Assembly: GCA_040510375.1 (NCBI GenBank) | Contig: JBEVJC010000013.1 | Location: 1 to 64,000, forward strand | From: JBEVJC01 sp040510375 | GTDB lineage: Bacteria; Bacteroidota; Bacteroidia; Chitinophagales; Chitinophagaceae | Direction of reading: 5' to 3' | Length of the DNA: 64,000 nt | Part shown: positions 45,212 to 53,318 of the stretch, piece after piece | Numbering within the stretch: the stretch's first letter is position 1 | Layout: each line of letters starts with the position of its first letter | The notes under the pieces: generated by a model | Seen by the model: the letters and a program-made list of their open reading frames with translations, nothing else | What the model was told of the DNA's origin: nothing | Database searches by the model: none | Made by a program: the position numbers and the translations under genes

Positions 45212-45654
45212 AAAATTTGTTTAAGGCCGTAGTTAAAATTAAGACGGACAACGGGCGGGGCAATGTGAAAATCACTGGGATTTATACAGAATAAAACGCC
45301 GGTTGAAGGAGGAAGAAACAGGAGAAAAATGATGCGGCGTGAAGAACAATAGCTATGTGAAAGAAATGCAATCAGGAAGAAACGTTGTAAAGTGTAATTG
45401 CTATCTGGAATGAAATGCAATCAGGAAGAAACGTTGTAAAGTGTAATTGCAATCTGGAATGAAACGCAATGAAAGAAGACACGTTGTGGAGTTAAATAGC
45501 TATATGAAAGAATCCCGGTGAGCGAAAAATTTTATGGGGTGTAGTAAGTTGAAAGTAACGCATTGCAGAAACTCAATAGCGAAAGAATCGCTGTGGAAGA
45601 ACACCCGTTACATGTAGGGAAATACTTTGAATAATGTAAGGGCGTCAACCTGCC
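45212..45654. other. Long non-coding region containing a 49-bp minisatellite
   Basis: About 440 bp between the 5' end of the DUF6089-type gene and the 3' end of nth. It is dominated by A/G-rich repeat units (see the repeat entry), with decayed copies spreading from about 45323 to 45600. No ORF in it is credible. Confidence 0.7.
45363..45505. repeat. 49-bp tandem direct repeat
   Basis: Units start at 45363, 45412 and 45461 with an exact 49-bp period. The first two differ at one base out of 49 (GCTATCTGG against GCAATCTGG). The third (45461-45505) is shorter and diverged but keeps GAAA-GCAAT and ACGTTGT. Further GAAAG-headed, AATAGC-ended fragments occur on both sides. The near identity of two copies points to a recent duplication inside an older array. 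Confidence 0.85.
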
Positions 45655-46305
45655 TTAAAGAAACGCTATATTCTTCTGGAAGTATAGACAGGCCGGTTGC
45701 AACCCGCATTCCCGGCACTTTGGTGTGCGGGCCACGCAGATATATCTGCCGTGGAGGATTAGCCAGTGATGTGCTATATGGATCAGTGAAGGCTCAATAT
45801 TTTTCACGAGTTCTTTTTCAACAGCGAGTGGGGTTGTTGCCTTTGGTGAAACAAGTCCAATCCGTTTACTAACCCTGAATACGTGTGTATCAACCGCCAT
45901 ATTAGGTTGCTGGTCAACCACCGAGGTGATAACATTGGCTGTCTTGCGACCTACACCCGGCAGTTTTACAAGCTGGTCAACTGTCATCGGGATCTGCCCG
46001 TTAAATTCCTCCACCACCATACGCGCCATACCGATCAGGTGCCTGGTTTTATTATTGGGGTAAGAAATACTGCGGATAAATGGAAAAAGTTCTGCTTCGT
46101 TTGTCCGGCTGAGCGACTCTACATCGGGGAATTTTTCGAAGATCGCGGGCGTGGTGAGGTTAACCCGTTTATCGGTGCATTGAGCCGACAGGATCACCGC
46201 TACCAGCAGCTGGTACGGATTATCATAAATGAGTTCGGTTTCCGCGTCGGGAACGTGTTGCTGGAAATAGTGGAAGACGAATTCGTAGCGCTCTTTCTTA
46301 GTCAT
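45655..46305 (-). CDS. nth: Endonuclease III (DNA glycosylase/AP lyase)
   Basis: A 216-residue base-excision repair enzyme removing oxidised pyrimidines. It has the early family segment YQLLVAVILSAQCTDKRVN, the helix-hairpin-helix with catalytic lysine LPGVGRKTANVI, the aspartate segment MAVDTHVFRVSKRIGL, and the four-cysteine Fe-S motif C-x6-C-x2-C-x5-C at the C-terminus (CVARTPKCRECGLQPAC). All catalytic features are intact. Confidence 0.97.
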   Translation of the reverse strand: MTKKERYEFVFHYFQQHVPDAETELIYDNPYQLLVAVILSAQCTDKRVNLTTPAIFEKFPDVESLSRTNEAELFPFIRSISYPNNKTRHLIGMARMVVEEFNGQIPMTVDQLVKLPGVGRKTANVITSVVDQQPNMAVDTHVFRVSKRIGLVSPKATTPLAVEKELVKNIEPSLIHIAHHWLILHGRYICVARTPKCRECGLQPACLYFQKNIAFL

Positions 46306-46396
46306 GACCGCACAAAATTACCTGCCTTCTGTTGTATTCGATACAGAATTCATCCCGGATACCAACGCAGCGGGTTAACAGGGAAAATGCGGGGGC

Positions 46397-46630
46397 TTAA
46401 TTAACGATCTCTTCTGAACTTGCTCTCGCGTAGTTCAGGACATTCAGCACCACTTCCGTTCGTGGTGATTCCTGGATCGTACTCAGCCTTACCATTGATG
46501 CACTTAAAACAGCAATCTTTTCTCTCAGGGTCCAATCTTCTTCCAGCGCCTTTTTAATTGCAGCGGCCTGTGCAGGGGAGCTCTCTGCGTACAAATACTG
46601 TAGCAGCTCCTCAGGAGTAAACTTTGTCAT
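46397..46630 (-). CDS. Small cytosolic protein, unknown
   Basis: A 77-residue protein, MTKFTPEELLQYLYAESSPA, with no signal or membrane helix. Its start resembles the N-terminal helix of anti-sigma-like proteins (E-L-L-x-Y-L-Y-x-E-x-x-P), followed by KKALEEDWTLREKIAVLSAS and RTEVVLNVLNYAR. No sigma factor is adjacent. I choose 46630; the ATG at 46651 would add seven residues without support. Function unknown. Confidence 0.7.
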   Translation of the reverse strand: MTKFTPEELLQYLYAESSPAQAAAIKKALEEDWTLREKIAVLSASMVRLSTIQESPRTEVVLNVLNYARASSEEIVN

Positions 46631-46717
46631 TAGCAAACCATTAATATCCAAAAAATGTGTCCAGTGAAATGTCCGTTTCTTAAACGGGTGGGTATCGGCC
46701 TTATTGTACCCGTTGTC

Positions 46718-47032
46718 TTAATTCTTGGACTTTGAGGATTTTTCCGGCACGATGAATAGGTCTTCCTCTTCTTTTTTCATCAGGTATTTTTCCCTGGCAT
46801 ATTTTTCAAGAGTTCCCGGATTGGACTTAAGTAATTGTAATTCTTGCCGTTCGGTAAAGATCCGGTCGCTGTAATACTGTTTGCTCTGCCGCAGCTCTTC
46901 CAGTTGCTGGCCCCGCTCCCGCTGGGTGAAAATATCATTTTTATCAAAAAACAGCATGATCGCAGCAAAAACCCCAATGGAAATCAGGTATTTATTGCGC
47001 AACCAGGCAGGAATATGACTGAATAATTTCAT
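46718..47032 (-). CDS. FtsB/DivIC-like septum formation initiator protein
   Basis: A 104-residue bitopic membrane protein. A short basic N-terminus is followed by one transmembrane helix (about 13-32, NKYLISIGVFAAIMLFF), the family segment DKNDIFTQRERGQQLEELRQ and a coiled coil to about 75, then EKYAREKYLMKKEEEDLFIV. This is the layout of FtsB/DivIC, which bridges FtsL and FtsQ in the division complex. I start at 47032; the open frame upstream to 47077 runs through a terminator stem. It lies downstream of eno, a linkage also seen in other bacteria. Confidence 0.88.
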   Translation of the reverse strand: MKLFSHIPAWLRNKYLISIGVFAAIMLFFDKNDIFTQRERGQQLEELRQSKQYYSDRIFTERQELQLLKSNPGTLEKYAREKYLMKKEEEDLFIVPEKSSKSKN

Positions 47033-47044
47033 TAATGGGAGGTT

Positions 47045-47096
47045 AAAAAAATGCAGCTGGCAACTAAAAATATACATTTTCCGGTTGCCAGCTGCA
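47045..47096 (-). terminator. Intrinsic terminator after eno
   Basis: A perfect 13-bp stem: TGCAGCTGGCAAC (47052-47064) with GTTGCCAGCTGCA (47084-47096), loop 19 nt, and on the minus strand a run of seven or so T immediately after it. It separates eno from the FtsB/DivIC-like gene, whose transcription would need read-through or its own start. Confidence 0.88.
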
Positions 47097-47108
47097 GGTT
47101 ATCCGTGC

Positions 47109-48398
47109 TTATTTTCCGAATTTGATCTTTCCTTTTGGGTAGAACGCACTTGCTCCAAGCTGCTCCTCGATGCGGATCAACTGGTTGTATTTCGCGATCC
47201 TGTCGGTCCTGGATGCAGATCCGGTTTTGATCTGTCCGCAGTTCAGTGCAACGGCCAGGTCGGCGATCGTGGTGTCTTCTGTTTCACCGCTGCGATGACT
47301 CATAATAGTATTGTAGCCATTGTTCTGGGCCAGGCTTACCGCATTGATGGTTTCGGTTATGGTACCAATCTGGTTAACCTTTACAAGCAAGGCATTTGCA
47401 GTACCGGTATCAATACCCTTTTGCAGGCGGTCAACGTTTGTAACAAACAGGTCGTCCCCAACGATCTGGATCTTGCTGCCCAGTGCCTGTGTCATATTCT
47501 TCCATCCGGCCCAGTCATCTTCCGCCATTCCGTCTTCGATAGAAGCGATAGGGTATTGTTTCACCCATTTCTCCCAGAATTTTACCAGCTCATCGCTGCT
47601 GAGTTGTTTGCCATCACTTTTATGGAATACATATTTTTTCTTTTTGGCATCCCATAATTCACTGTTCGCCGCATCCATTGCAATCATGATCTGTGATCCC
47701 GCTTTGTAGCCAGATGCCTGGATCGCTTCCATTACGGTATCAATGGCTTCTTCGTTCGACTGGATATTTGGTGCAAATCCACCCTCATCACCAACGTTTG
47801 TACTAAATCCTTTTTTCTTCAAAACAGTTTTCAGCGAATGGAAAATTTCCACTCCCCAACGTAAACCTTCACTGAAACTTGGTGCACCAACAGGCATGAT
47901 CATAAATTCCTGGAAGTCGATCTTGTTATCAGCATGTGCTCCACCATTGAGGATATTCATCATCGGGATGGGAAGGGTCTTTGCATTAGTACCACCGACA
48001 TAACGGTACAGGGGCAGTGATGCCTCTTCCGCTGCGGCCTTTGCTGCAGCCATACTCACCGCAAGCAGTGCATTGGCGCCAAGATTACTTTTATTTTCGG
48101 TGCCATCCAGTTCGATCATCATCGCATCGAGACCGGTCTGGTCCGATACATCATAACCAAGCAGGGCAGGAGCAATGATCGTATTTACATTCTTCACCGC
48201 CTTGAGCACACCCTTACCAACATATTTCTTTTTATCATTATCGCGCAATTCAACGGCTTCATGGATTCCGGTGCTGGCACCACTTGGTACAGCTGCCCGT
48301 CCCAGTACGCCTTCGTCTGTATATACATCCACTTCCACGGTTGGATTACCGCGGCTGTCTAATATTTGTCTGGCAAAAATTTCGGAAATGTAACTCAT
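47109..48398 (-). CDS. eno: Enolase
   Basis: A 429-residue glycolytic enzyme converting 2-phosphoglycerate to phosphoenolpyruvate. Family blocks are intact: ARQILDSRGNPTVEVDVYTD, AAVPSGASTGIHEAVELRD, MPVGAPSFSEGLRWGVEIFH, NVGDEGGFAPN, the metal-ligand segment YPIASIEDGMAEDDW and IMSHRSGETEDTTIADLAVA. The C-terminus is standard (KYNQLIRIEEQLG). It is separated from the FtsB-like gene by a strong terminator. Confidence 0.98.
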   Translation of the reverse strand: MSYISEIFARQILDSRGNPTVEVDVYTDEGVLGRAAVPSGASTGIHEAVELRDNDKKKYVGKGVLKAVKNVNTIIAPALLGYDVSDQTGLDAMMIELDGTENKSNLGANALLAVSMAAAKAAAEEASLPLYRYVGGTNAKTLPIPMMNILNGGAHADNKIDFQEFMIMPVGAPSFSEGLRWGVEIFHSLKTVLKKKGFSTNVGDEGGFAPNIQSNEEAIDTVMEAIQASGYKAGSQIMIAMDAANSELWDAKKKKYVFHKSDGKQLSSDELVKFWEKWVKQYPIASIEDGMAEDDWAGWKNMTQALGSKIQIVGDDLFVTNVDRLQKGIDTGTANALLVKVNQIGTITETINAVSLAQNNGYNTIMSHRSGETEDTTIADLAVALNCGQIKTGSASRTDRIAKYNQLIRIEEQLGASAFYPKGKIKFGK

Positions 48399-48485
48399 GG
48401 TCGATGCTTTAGTTTTTCTTGTTTTTTAATTGTTGACTGGTTGATCCGGTCAGCCGGCCTTAATCCCTATGAAGGAAAGAGGGGC

Positions 48486-48493
48486 CAAATGTA
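48486..48493 (-). promoter_or_regulatory. -7 element for eno
   Basis: The minus strand reads TACATTTG, a perfect TAnnTTTG, about 88 bp upstream of the eno ATG. No clear -33 element was found at 17-23 nt. The predicted leader is about 80 nt. Confidence 0.5.
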
Positions 48494-48522
48494 CAAAACA
48501 ATAAGTTCTGTTTGCCCAGGGC

Positions 48523-49431
48523 CTATTTTGAGGTCAGGTTGCGGAACACATCTTCCAGGCTTTGTGCGCCTGATTGCAGTGCCACAATGTCCAGGTGGTG
48601 CTGACCGGCCAGTTCCTGGAGTTGTTTACGGACAAATGCCGCATCACTGGTTTCAAATTTATAAGTCCTGTCCTTTAAACGGCTGAATGAAGTGACTTCC
48701 CGGAGTTGGGACAACCATTCTTCATTCACTTCTTTATCAAATTCGGCAATTACCACATGGCTTCCCGCATTTGATTTCCTGAGATCGGCGAGTTTATCGT
48801 CGGCAACCAGTTCACCCTTATTGATAATGATAACCCTGTCGCACACTGCCTCTACTTCCTGTAATATATGGGAGGAGAACAGCACAGTCTTACTGGAACC
48901 CTGCCTTCTGATCACATCGCGGATTTCGATGATCTGGTTGGGATCAAGCCCGGTGGTTGGTTCGTCGAGAATAAGAACCTCGGGGTCGTGGATAAGCGCC
49001 GCAGCAAGGCCTACGCGTTGTTTATAACCTTTTGACAGCTGGCCGATTTTTTTCTTTGATTCGATGGTCAGTCCCACCGTTTCAATCACCCGGTCAATAG
49101 CCGCCTTTTTATTTTTAAGTTGAAATACTTCTGCCACGAATCCCAGGTATTCCTTTACATACATATCGTAATACAGGGCATTCAGTTCGGGGAGATAACC
49201 AATGAGTTTTTTTGTTTCAAGCGGCGACTCATTTACATTGATCCCGCAAACATAAACTTCACCACCGGTTTGTTGCAGGTATCCGGTGAGGATCTTCATC
49301 GTGGTTGATTTGCCCGCTCCATTGGGACCGAGGAATCCGACTATTTCCCCTTTATCCACTTTAAATGAAATATGGTTCACCGCCTTTTGTGGACCGTATT
49401 CCTTCAGCAGGTCTTTTACTTCAATTGACAT
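48523..49431 (-). CDS. gldA: ABC transporter ATP-binding protein, GldA-like
   Basis: A 302-residue ABC ATPase close in sequence style to GldA, the ATPase of the gliding-motility GldAFG transporter. Walker A is GPNGAGKST, the signature is LSKGYKQRVGLA, Walker B is VLILDEPTTGLDPNQ, and the switch histidine is in VLFSSHILQEVEAVCDR. A roughly 80-residue C-terminal domain follows. The permease genes gldF and gldG are not adjacent, so the permease is encoded elsewhere, as is common for gldA. The specific role in motility is inferred from similarity. Confidence 0.85.
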   Translation of the reverse strand: MSIEVKDLLKEYGPQKAVNHISFKVDKGEIVGFLGPNGAGKSTTMKILTGYLQQTGGEVYVCGINVNESPLETKKLIGYLPELNALYYDMYVKEYLGFVAEVFQLKNKKAAIDRVIETVGLTIESKKKIGQLSKGYKQRVGLAAALIHDPEVLILDEPTTGLDPNQIIEIRDVIRRQGSSKTVLFSSHILQEVEAVCDRVIIINKGELVADDKLADLRKSNAGSHVVIAEFDKEVNEEWLSQLREVTSFSRLKDRTYKFETSDAAFVRKQLQELAGQHHLDIVALQSGAQSLEDVFRNLTSK

Positions 49432-49447
49432 GTTACAAACCTACATA

Positions 49448-49480
49448 AAAAAAGCTGTCCCGCCCGGAGGGGCAGGACAG
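49448..49480 (-). terminator. Intrinsic terminator after the carbonic anhydrase operon
   Basis: CTGTCC and GCCC (49455-49460, 49462-49465) pair with GGGC and GGACAG (49470-49473, 49475-49480) with one mismatch; a T-run follows on the minus strand. It ends the carbonic anhydrase-SulP-carbonic anhydrase transcript. Confidence 0.85.
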
Positions 49481-49489
49481 TCAACGTAT

Positions 49490-50125
49490 TTACAAATCAT
49501 CGTATTCGTAGAGTTCATCAATATGCGTTCCGGCGGGCATCTCAAAAACCGGTTTGATCAGACCGTCTTTCAGGCCATAGACCCACCCATGAAGATGCGG
49601 GCCCTGCCTTACTTTCCAGGCACGCTGGATAATGGCTGTCTTGGCGAGGTTGAATACCTGTTCCTGCACATTGAGCTCAACCAGCCTGTCGGATTTTATA
49701 TTTTCATCGGTGATTGCATCGAGTTCAGTACGGTGGATCCGGTATACGTCCTTGATATTACGGAGCCATACATTGAGCATGGCCGAAAGGTCGTGGTTGG
49801 TAAGCGCCGCCTTCACACCGCCACAACCATAATGTCCGCATACAATCACATGTTTAACCTTCAGGTTATTCACCGCATAATCAAGTACCGCCAGCAGGTT
49901 AACATCTGTATTCACTACCAGGTTGGCTACATTCCGGTGCACGAAGATCTCACCAGGTTGTGTGTCGGTGATTTCATTGGCAGGCACACGGCTGTCACTG
50001 CAACCGATCCACAAAAATTCAGGATGCTGAACATCGGCAAGGCGATTGAAAAAGTCCGGATCATCGGAAACCTTTTCCTTCGCCCATACCTTATTTGACA
50101 ATAATAGCTGGTTATATTTTTTCAT
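49490..50125 (-). CDS. can: Beta-class carbonic anhydrase (copy A)
   Basis: A 211-residue zinc enzyme interconverting CO2 and bicarbonate. Zinc ligands are C42, H98 and C101: the first in WIGCSDSRVPANEI with the D44/R46 dyad, the others in VIVCGHYGCGGVKAA. It resembles the E. coli Can type in sequence (NQLLLSNKVWAKEKV, HGWVYGLKDGLI). No signal peptide, so cytosolic. It is the last gene of a three-gene run with a SulP transporter (21 bp upstream) and a second carbonic anhydrase. Confidence 0.96.
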   Translation of the reverse strand: MKKYNQLLLSNKVWAKEKVSDDPDFFNRLADVQHPEFLWIGCSDSRVPANEITDTQPGEIFVHRNVANLVVNTDVNLLAVLDYAVNNLKVKHVIVCGHYGCGGVKAALTNHDLSAMLNVWLRNIKDVYRIHRTELDAITDENIKSDRLVELNVQEQVFNLAKTAIIQRAWKVRQGPHLHGWVYGLKDGLIKPVFEMPAGTHIDELYEYDDL

Positions 50126-50146
50126 TCTCGCATTAAAAATACGGGA

Positions 50147-51778
50147 TTAACGATTCACCGGCAATTCCTGCAGGTCTTTATCGTGTTCACGGATGATCTG
50201 GGTATTCTTTTCATTCTTTTTTACAAGCAGGGTATTAAAGCCCTGGTCCTTGATATTACTTTTTTTCAGTTCGACAATTATATTTTTCAGCGGCGCGGCG
50301 ATCATAAAGTCCTCGATAGTTTCAATAACATCGCGGTCGATATAGTCGGCCCTTGTTGTATCAATAAACACAACCGAATTCTTTGGCACTTCCTCCAGTT
50401 TTCGTTTAATGATGGCCTTGTTCAGGAAACTTACATCCTTTCTCAGCCGGAACAGGAACGTATTATTATCATTCACCACAAATACCGCCGTGCGGAAGTT
50501 GCTGCGGAATGAGAAGAACAGCCCTACACCAATACCAATGATTACTCCTTTCAGCAGGTCCGTTACCAGGATGGCAATGATGGTGATAATAAAGGGAAGG
50601 AACTGGTCCCAGCCTTTTTTATAAAAAGCCCTGAACAGGCCTGGTTTTGCCAGTTTGAAACCGGTATAAATCAGGATGGCCGCAAGGCAGGCTTTTGGAA
50701 TCAGGTTCAGGATATTTGGAATAAACGCTACGCATGTCAGCAGCAGGATACCGTGATAGATGGTGGACATCTTGGTTTTTGCGCCGGAGTTAACGTTGGC
50801 CGAGGAACGGACAATAACACTGGTGACCGGCAGTCCGCCGATCAGTCCCGATACCAGGTTACCCAGCCCCTGTGCCTTCAGCTCACGGTTGGTGGGGGTT
50901 ACCCGCTGGTAAGGATCAAGATCATCCACTGCCTCAATACTCAGCAGGCTCTCCAGACTGGCTACCAGTGCGATTGTTACGGCCGTTATCCATACCTGTG
51001 TATTGGAAATCTGTCCCCAGTCGGGCATCGTGAAAAACGAAAGGAACTGGTTGAATGAATCAGCCTTCGGTATATTTACCAGGTGGTCGCCGCGTAAAGC
51101 CGGATTACCAGACTGCGTGAGAAAATAATTGATCCCCACACCGATAAATACCACCAGCAGCGGAGCCGGAACCAGCCGGATAAATCCCTTTTTATTTGAG
51201 ACGAGTTTCTCCCAGCCGAAATAGGTAAGCAGGCATACCACACCGATAATCATCGCCAGCGGAGTGATATGTGCAAAGGCGTTGATAAAATTGGAAAACA
51301 GATTTCCTTTTTGCTGTGTTACACCTTCGTCTGTTTCAAAATGTGAATCATCACCGAGCAGGTGGGGAAACTGGTTCAGGATAAGAATCAGCCCGATTGC
51401 AGCCAGCATCCCCTTGATTACCCCATTGGGTACATAATCACCGATCACACCGGCTTTGGCAAAACCCAAAACAATCTGGAGTGCTCCGGCAATAACGGTG
51501 GCCAGTAACAGGGCTTCGAACGACTGAAGGTTGAGGATTGCTGCGGCAACAATGGCTGTAAGACCGGCCGCAGGTCCGCTCACACTAAGATGCGAACGGC
51601 TGGCGAGTCCAATCACAACTCCCCCTACAATCCCCGCGATGATACCGCTGAACAACGGTGCATTTGAAGCAAGGGCTACACCTAAACAAAGGGGAAGTGC
51701 CACCAGGAACACAACAATTGATGCGGGCAGATCACTGGAGAACCCTTTGAAATAATCTTTTACACTTGGACGTGACAT
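50147..51778 (-). CDS. SulP-family anion (likely bicarbonate) transporter
   Basis: A 543-residue SLC26/SulP membrane protein. The membrane domain (about 1-420) opens DLPASIVVFLVALPLCLGVA and contains GIVGGVVIGLASRSHLSVSG and PAAGLTAIVAAAILNLQS; the C-terminal cytosolic STAS domain spans about 440-540 (VFIDTTRADYIDRDVIETIE). SulP proteins move sulfate, bicarbonate or other anions. Placement between two carbonic anhydrase genes strongly suggests bicarbonate, as in other SulP-carbonic anhydrase gene pairs. Gaps of 21 and 36 bp support one operon. Confidence 0.93.
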   Translation of the reverse strand: MSRPSVKDYFKGFSSDLPASIVVFLVALPLCLGVALASNAPLFSGIIAGIVGGVVIGLASRSHLSVSGPAAGLTAIVAAAILNLQSFEALLLATVIAGALQIVLGFAKAGVIGDYVPNGVIKGMLAAIGLILILNQFPHLLGDDSHFETDEGVTQQKGNLFSNFINAFAHITPLAMIIGVVCLLTYFGWEKLVSNKKGFIRLVPAPLLVVFIGVGINYFLTQSGNPALRGDHLVNIPKADSFNQFLSFFTMPDWGQISNTQVWITAVTIALVASLESLLSIEAVDDLDPYQRVTPTNRELKAQGLGNLVSGLIGGLPVTSVIVRSSANVNSGAKTKMSTIYHGILLLTCVAFIPNILNLIPKACLAAILIYTGFKLAKPGLFRAFYKKGWDQFLPFIITIIAILVTDLLKGVIIGIGVGLFFSFRSNFRTAVFVVNDNNTFLFRLRKDVSFLNKAIIKRKLEEVPKNSVVFIDTTRADYIDRDVIETIEDFMIAAPLKNIIVELKKSNIKDQGFNTLLVKKNEKNTQIIREHDKDLQELPVNR

Positions 51779-51814
51779 TGGTCTTTATTTTAGTTTTTAA
51801 TTTATCGTTTCTTG

Positions 51815-52480
51815 TTACCGTGCCAGCTCGAGCTCGGCCAGTTGCGCGTCTTTACCAAACATCTTTTTTATAAAATTCACTTTTCCGTTTTCAACGCTGT
51901 AACTGGCACCCACCATACCAATCTTCCCTTCCAGGAACATTGTGCGGAGGATTTCACTACCAGCCAGGATCTCTTCAATACTGTTGAGCACGTTGGCATG
52001 AGAAACCAGTTCTACATAAGTATCGTGGGACACTTCATTTCTTGCTGCACTTGTTTTTTCCAGTGCAGGCTGAACCTTTTCCAGCAGGCCGCTGAGGCTT
52101 CCCATCTGTACATTATCTACGGCTCCCTTGATAGCGCCGCAACGGCTATGACCCAATACCACAATCAGTTTGGAGCCGGCTACTTTACAGGCGTATTCGA
52201 GACTGCCGATAATATCATCATTAACCACATTGCCTGCAATACGGAGACTGAAAATCTCACCAAGGCCCTGGTCAAAAATATGTTCAACACTTGTGCGGCT
52301 GTCCATACAACTCAGCACAGCAGCGAATGGAAACTGGCCGGCAGCCGTAGCTTCCATCTGGTCAAGCAGGTTGCGGTTCAGTTTAAGGTTATTGACGAAA
52401 CGTTTGTTCCCGTCTACCAGTACTTCAAACGCTGTTTCGGGAGTCAGGTTTTGCTGGAATTCTTTAGTATGTGTTCTCAT
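51815..52480 (-). CDS. Beta-class carbonic anhydrase (copy B)
   Basis: A 221-residue beta carbonic anhydrase of a different subgroup from copy A. Zinc ligands are C58 and C114 with H111; the D60/R62 dyad lies in LSCMDSRTSVEHIFD and the second site in VVLGHSRCGAIKGAV. The start TPETAFEVLVDGNKRFVNNL is typical of the group often linked to SulP transporters. It is the first gene of the operon. Confidence 0.95.
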   Translation of the reverse strand: MRTHTKEFQQNLTPETAFEVLVDGNKRFVNNLKLNRNLLDQMEATAAGQFPFAAVLSCMDSRTSVEHIFDQGLGEIFSLRIAGNVVNDDIIGSLEYACKVAGSKLIVVLGHSRCGAIKGAVDNVQMGSLSGLLEKVQPALEKTSAARNEVSHDTYVELVSHANVLNSIEEILAGSEILRTMFLEGKIGMVGASYSVENGKVNFIKKMFGKDAQLAELELAR

Positions 52481-52624
52481 GATCTGAGGGTTATAGTGTC
52501 AGGTAATCGCCAGAATCAATTGCACGGGTTTCCGGCGTTAATTCGTGTTACCGGAGATGATCCGGTCAGCGGTTCTTAAATAATAATTGTAATCTGGAGT
52601 GAACAGGCAGGTTGCCTGTAGCGA

Positions 52625-53005
52625 TCAGGATAACCTGTTGGGCGGAGGACATAACATTTCGCCGTGGAACGAAATATACTCATCAACCGAGTGCACGGAA
52701 TGATGGCTCAGGAATAATTCAACAGCATGGAAGAGATCATCGCTGAGATGCAGGAATTCTTCCGATAATGAATTGATACCGGAAGAGGGTGCTTTTTCTT
52801 CGGTGTTATTACCGAAGGGATTGCAGGACTGGTCGCCACTATCCTCGTCCTGGTGATGAACCTGTTTGGAAATTTTTTTCTCCGCTGCAAGTTTCTGCTG
52901 ACCTGCATATACAAACGGAACACTGACAGTCAGCCAAACAAGGGCCAGTATCATAAAGATACTCGCTGCCATCTGGAATTTTGTATGTGTTTTAGTGCCG
53001 GTCAT
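52625..53005 (-). CDS. Small exported or membrane-anchored protein, unknown
   Basis: A 126-residue protein with a hydrophobic segment at about 13-34 (ASIFMILALVWLTVSVPFVY), either a signal peptide or an anchor, followed by a His/Asp-rich stretch KQVHHQDEDSGDQSCNPFGN and N-T-E-E-K. The C-terminal part has LSEEFLHLSDDLFHAVELFL, HHSVHSVDEY and ends CPPPNRLS. The His/Cys content suggests metal contact. I have the impression that C-N-P-F-G-N-N-T-E-E-K proteins occur near Bacteroidota transporters, but I cannot confirm it. Gap regions on both sides show nothing striking. Confidence 0.65.
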   Translation of the reverse strand: MTGTKTHTKFQMAASIFMILALVWLTVSVPFVYAGQQKLAAEKKISKQVHHQDEDSGDQSCNPFGNNTEEKAPSSGINSLSEEFLHLSDDLFHAVELFLSHHSVHSVDEYISFHGEMLCPPPNRLS

Positions 53006-53063
53006 GGAGGTGCAAATTACATTATAACCGACAGTTTTTATAATAGTTCAGATTAAGTCTCCT

Positions 53064-53309
53064 TTAAATTTCTGTGGATTTTGTCGGAAGACGGTCATAT
53101 TCCCCCTTTATCGCATAAAATCCAAATATGACCAGGCCAATACTGATGGGGGTAAAGATGGCGATGATAATTACCCAGATAACCGGGTTGTTGATATCCC
53201 GGTTACCTGTGCTGCTTATATTCATTGCGGCCCCGGCTACAAGGAGTACAAAAACCGCGACTCCCGCCAGCATCCAAAGCAGTCCCAGCATTTTTTTCAA
53301 CTTATTCAT
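53064..53309 (-). CDS. Small two-helix membrane protein next to the MFS gene
   Basis: An 81-residue protein with two transmembrane helices: LGLLWMLAGVAVFVLLVAGA and VIWVIIIAIFTPISIGLVIF, and a short charged C-terminus. It starts 9 bp after the MFS stop, so it is translated from the same mRNA. Similar small proteins beside MFS or symporter genes in Bacteroidota suggest an accessory or stabilising role. Function is not known. Confidence 0.75.
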   Translation of the reverse strand: MNKLKKMLGLLWMLAGVAVFVLLVAGAAMNISSTGNRDINNPVIWVIIIAIFTPISIGLVIFGFYAIKGEYDRLPTKSTEI

Positions 53310-53318
53310 ATATTATTT

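Noticed and set aside
49286..50098. 270-codon open frame on the plus strand opposite gldA and the carbonic anhydrase
   Set aside because: It lies antisense to two well-supported genes with full catalytic motifs, has no family features of its own and results from codon bias on the other strand.
51812..52579. 255-codon plus-strand frame opposite the second carbonic anhydrase
   Set aside because: Antisense to a complete beta carbonic anhydrase; no promoter or family signature seen.
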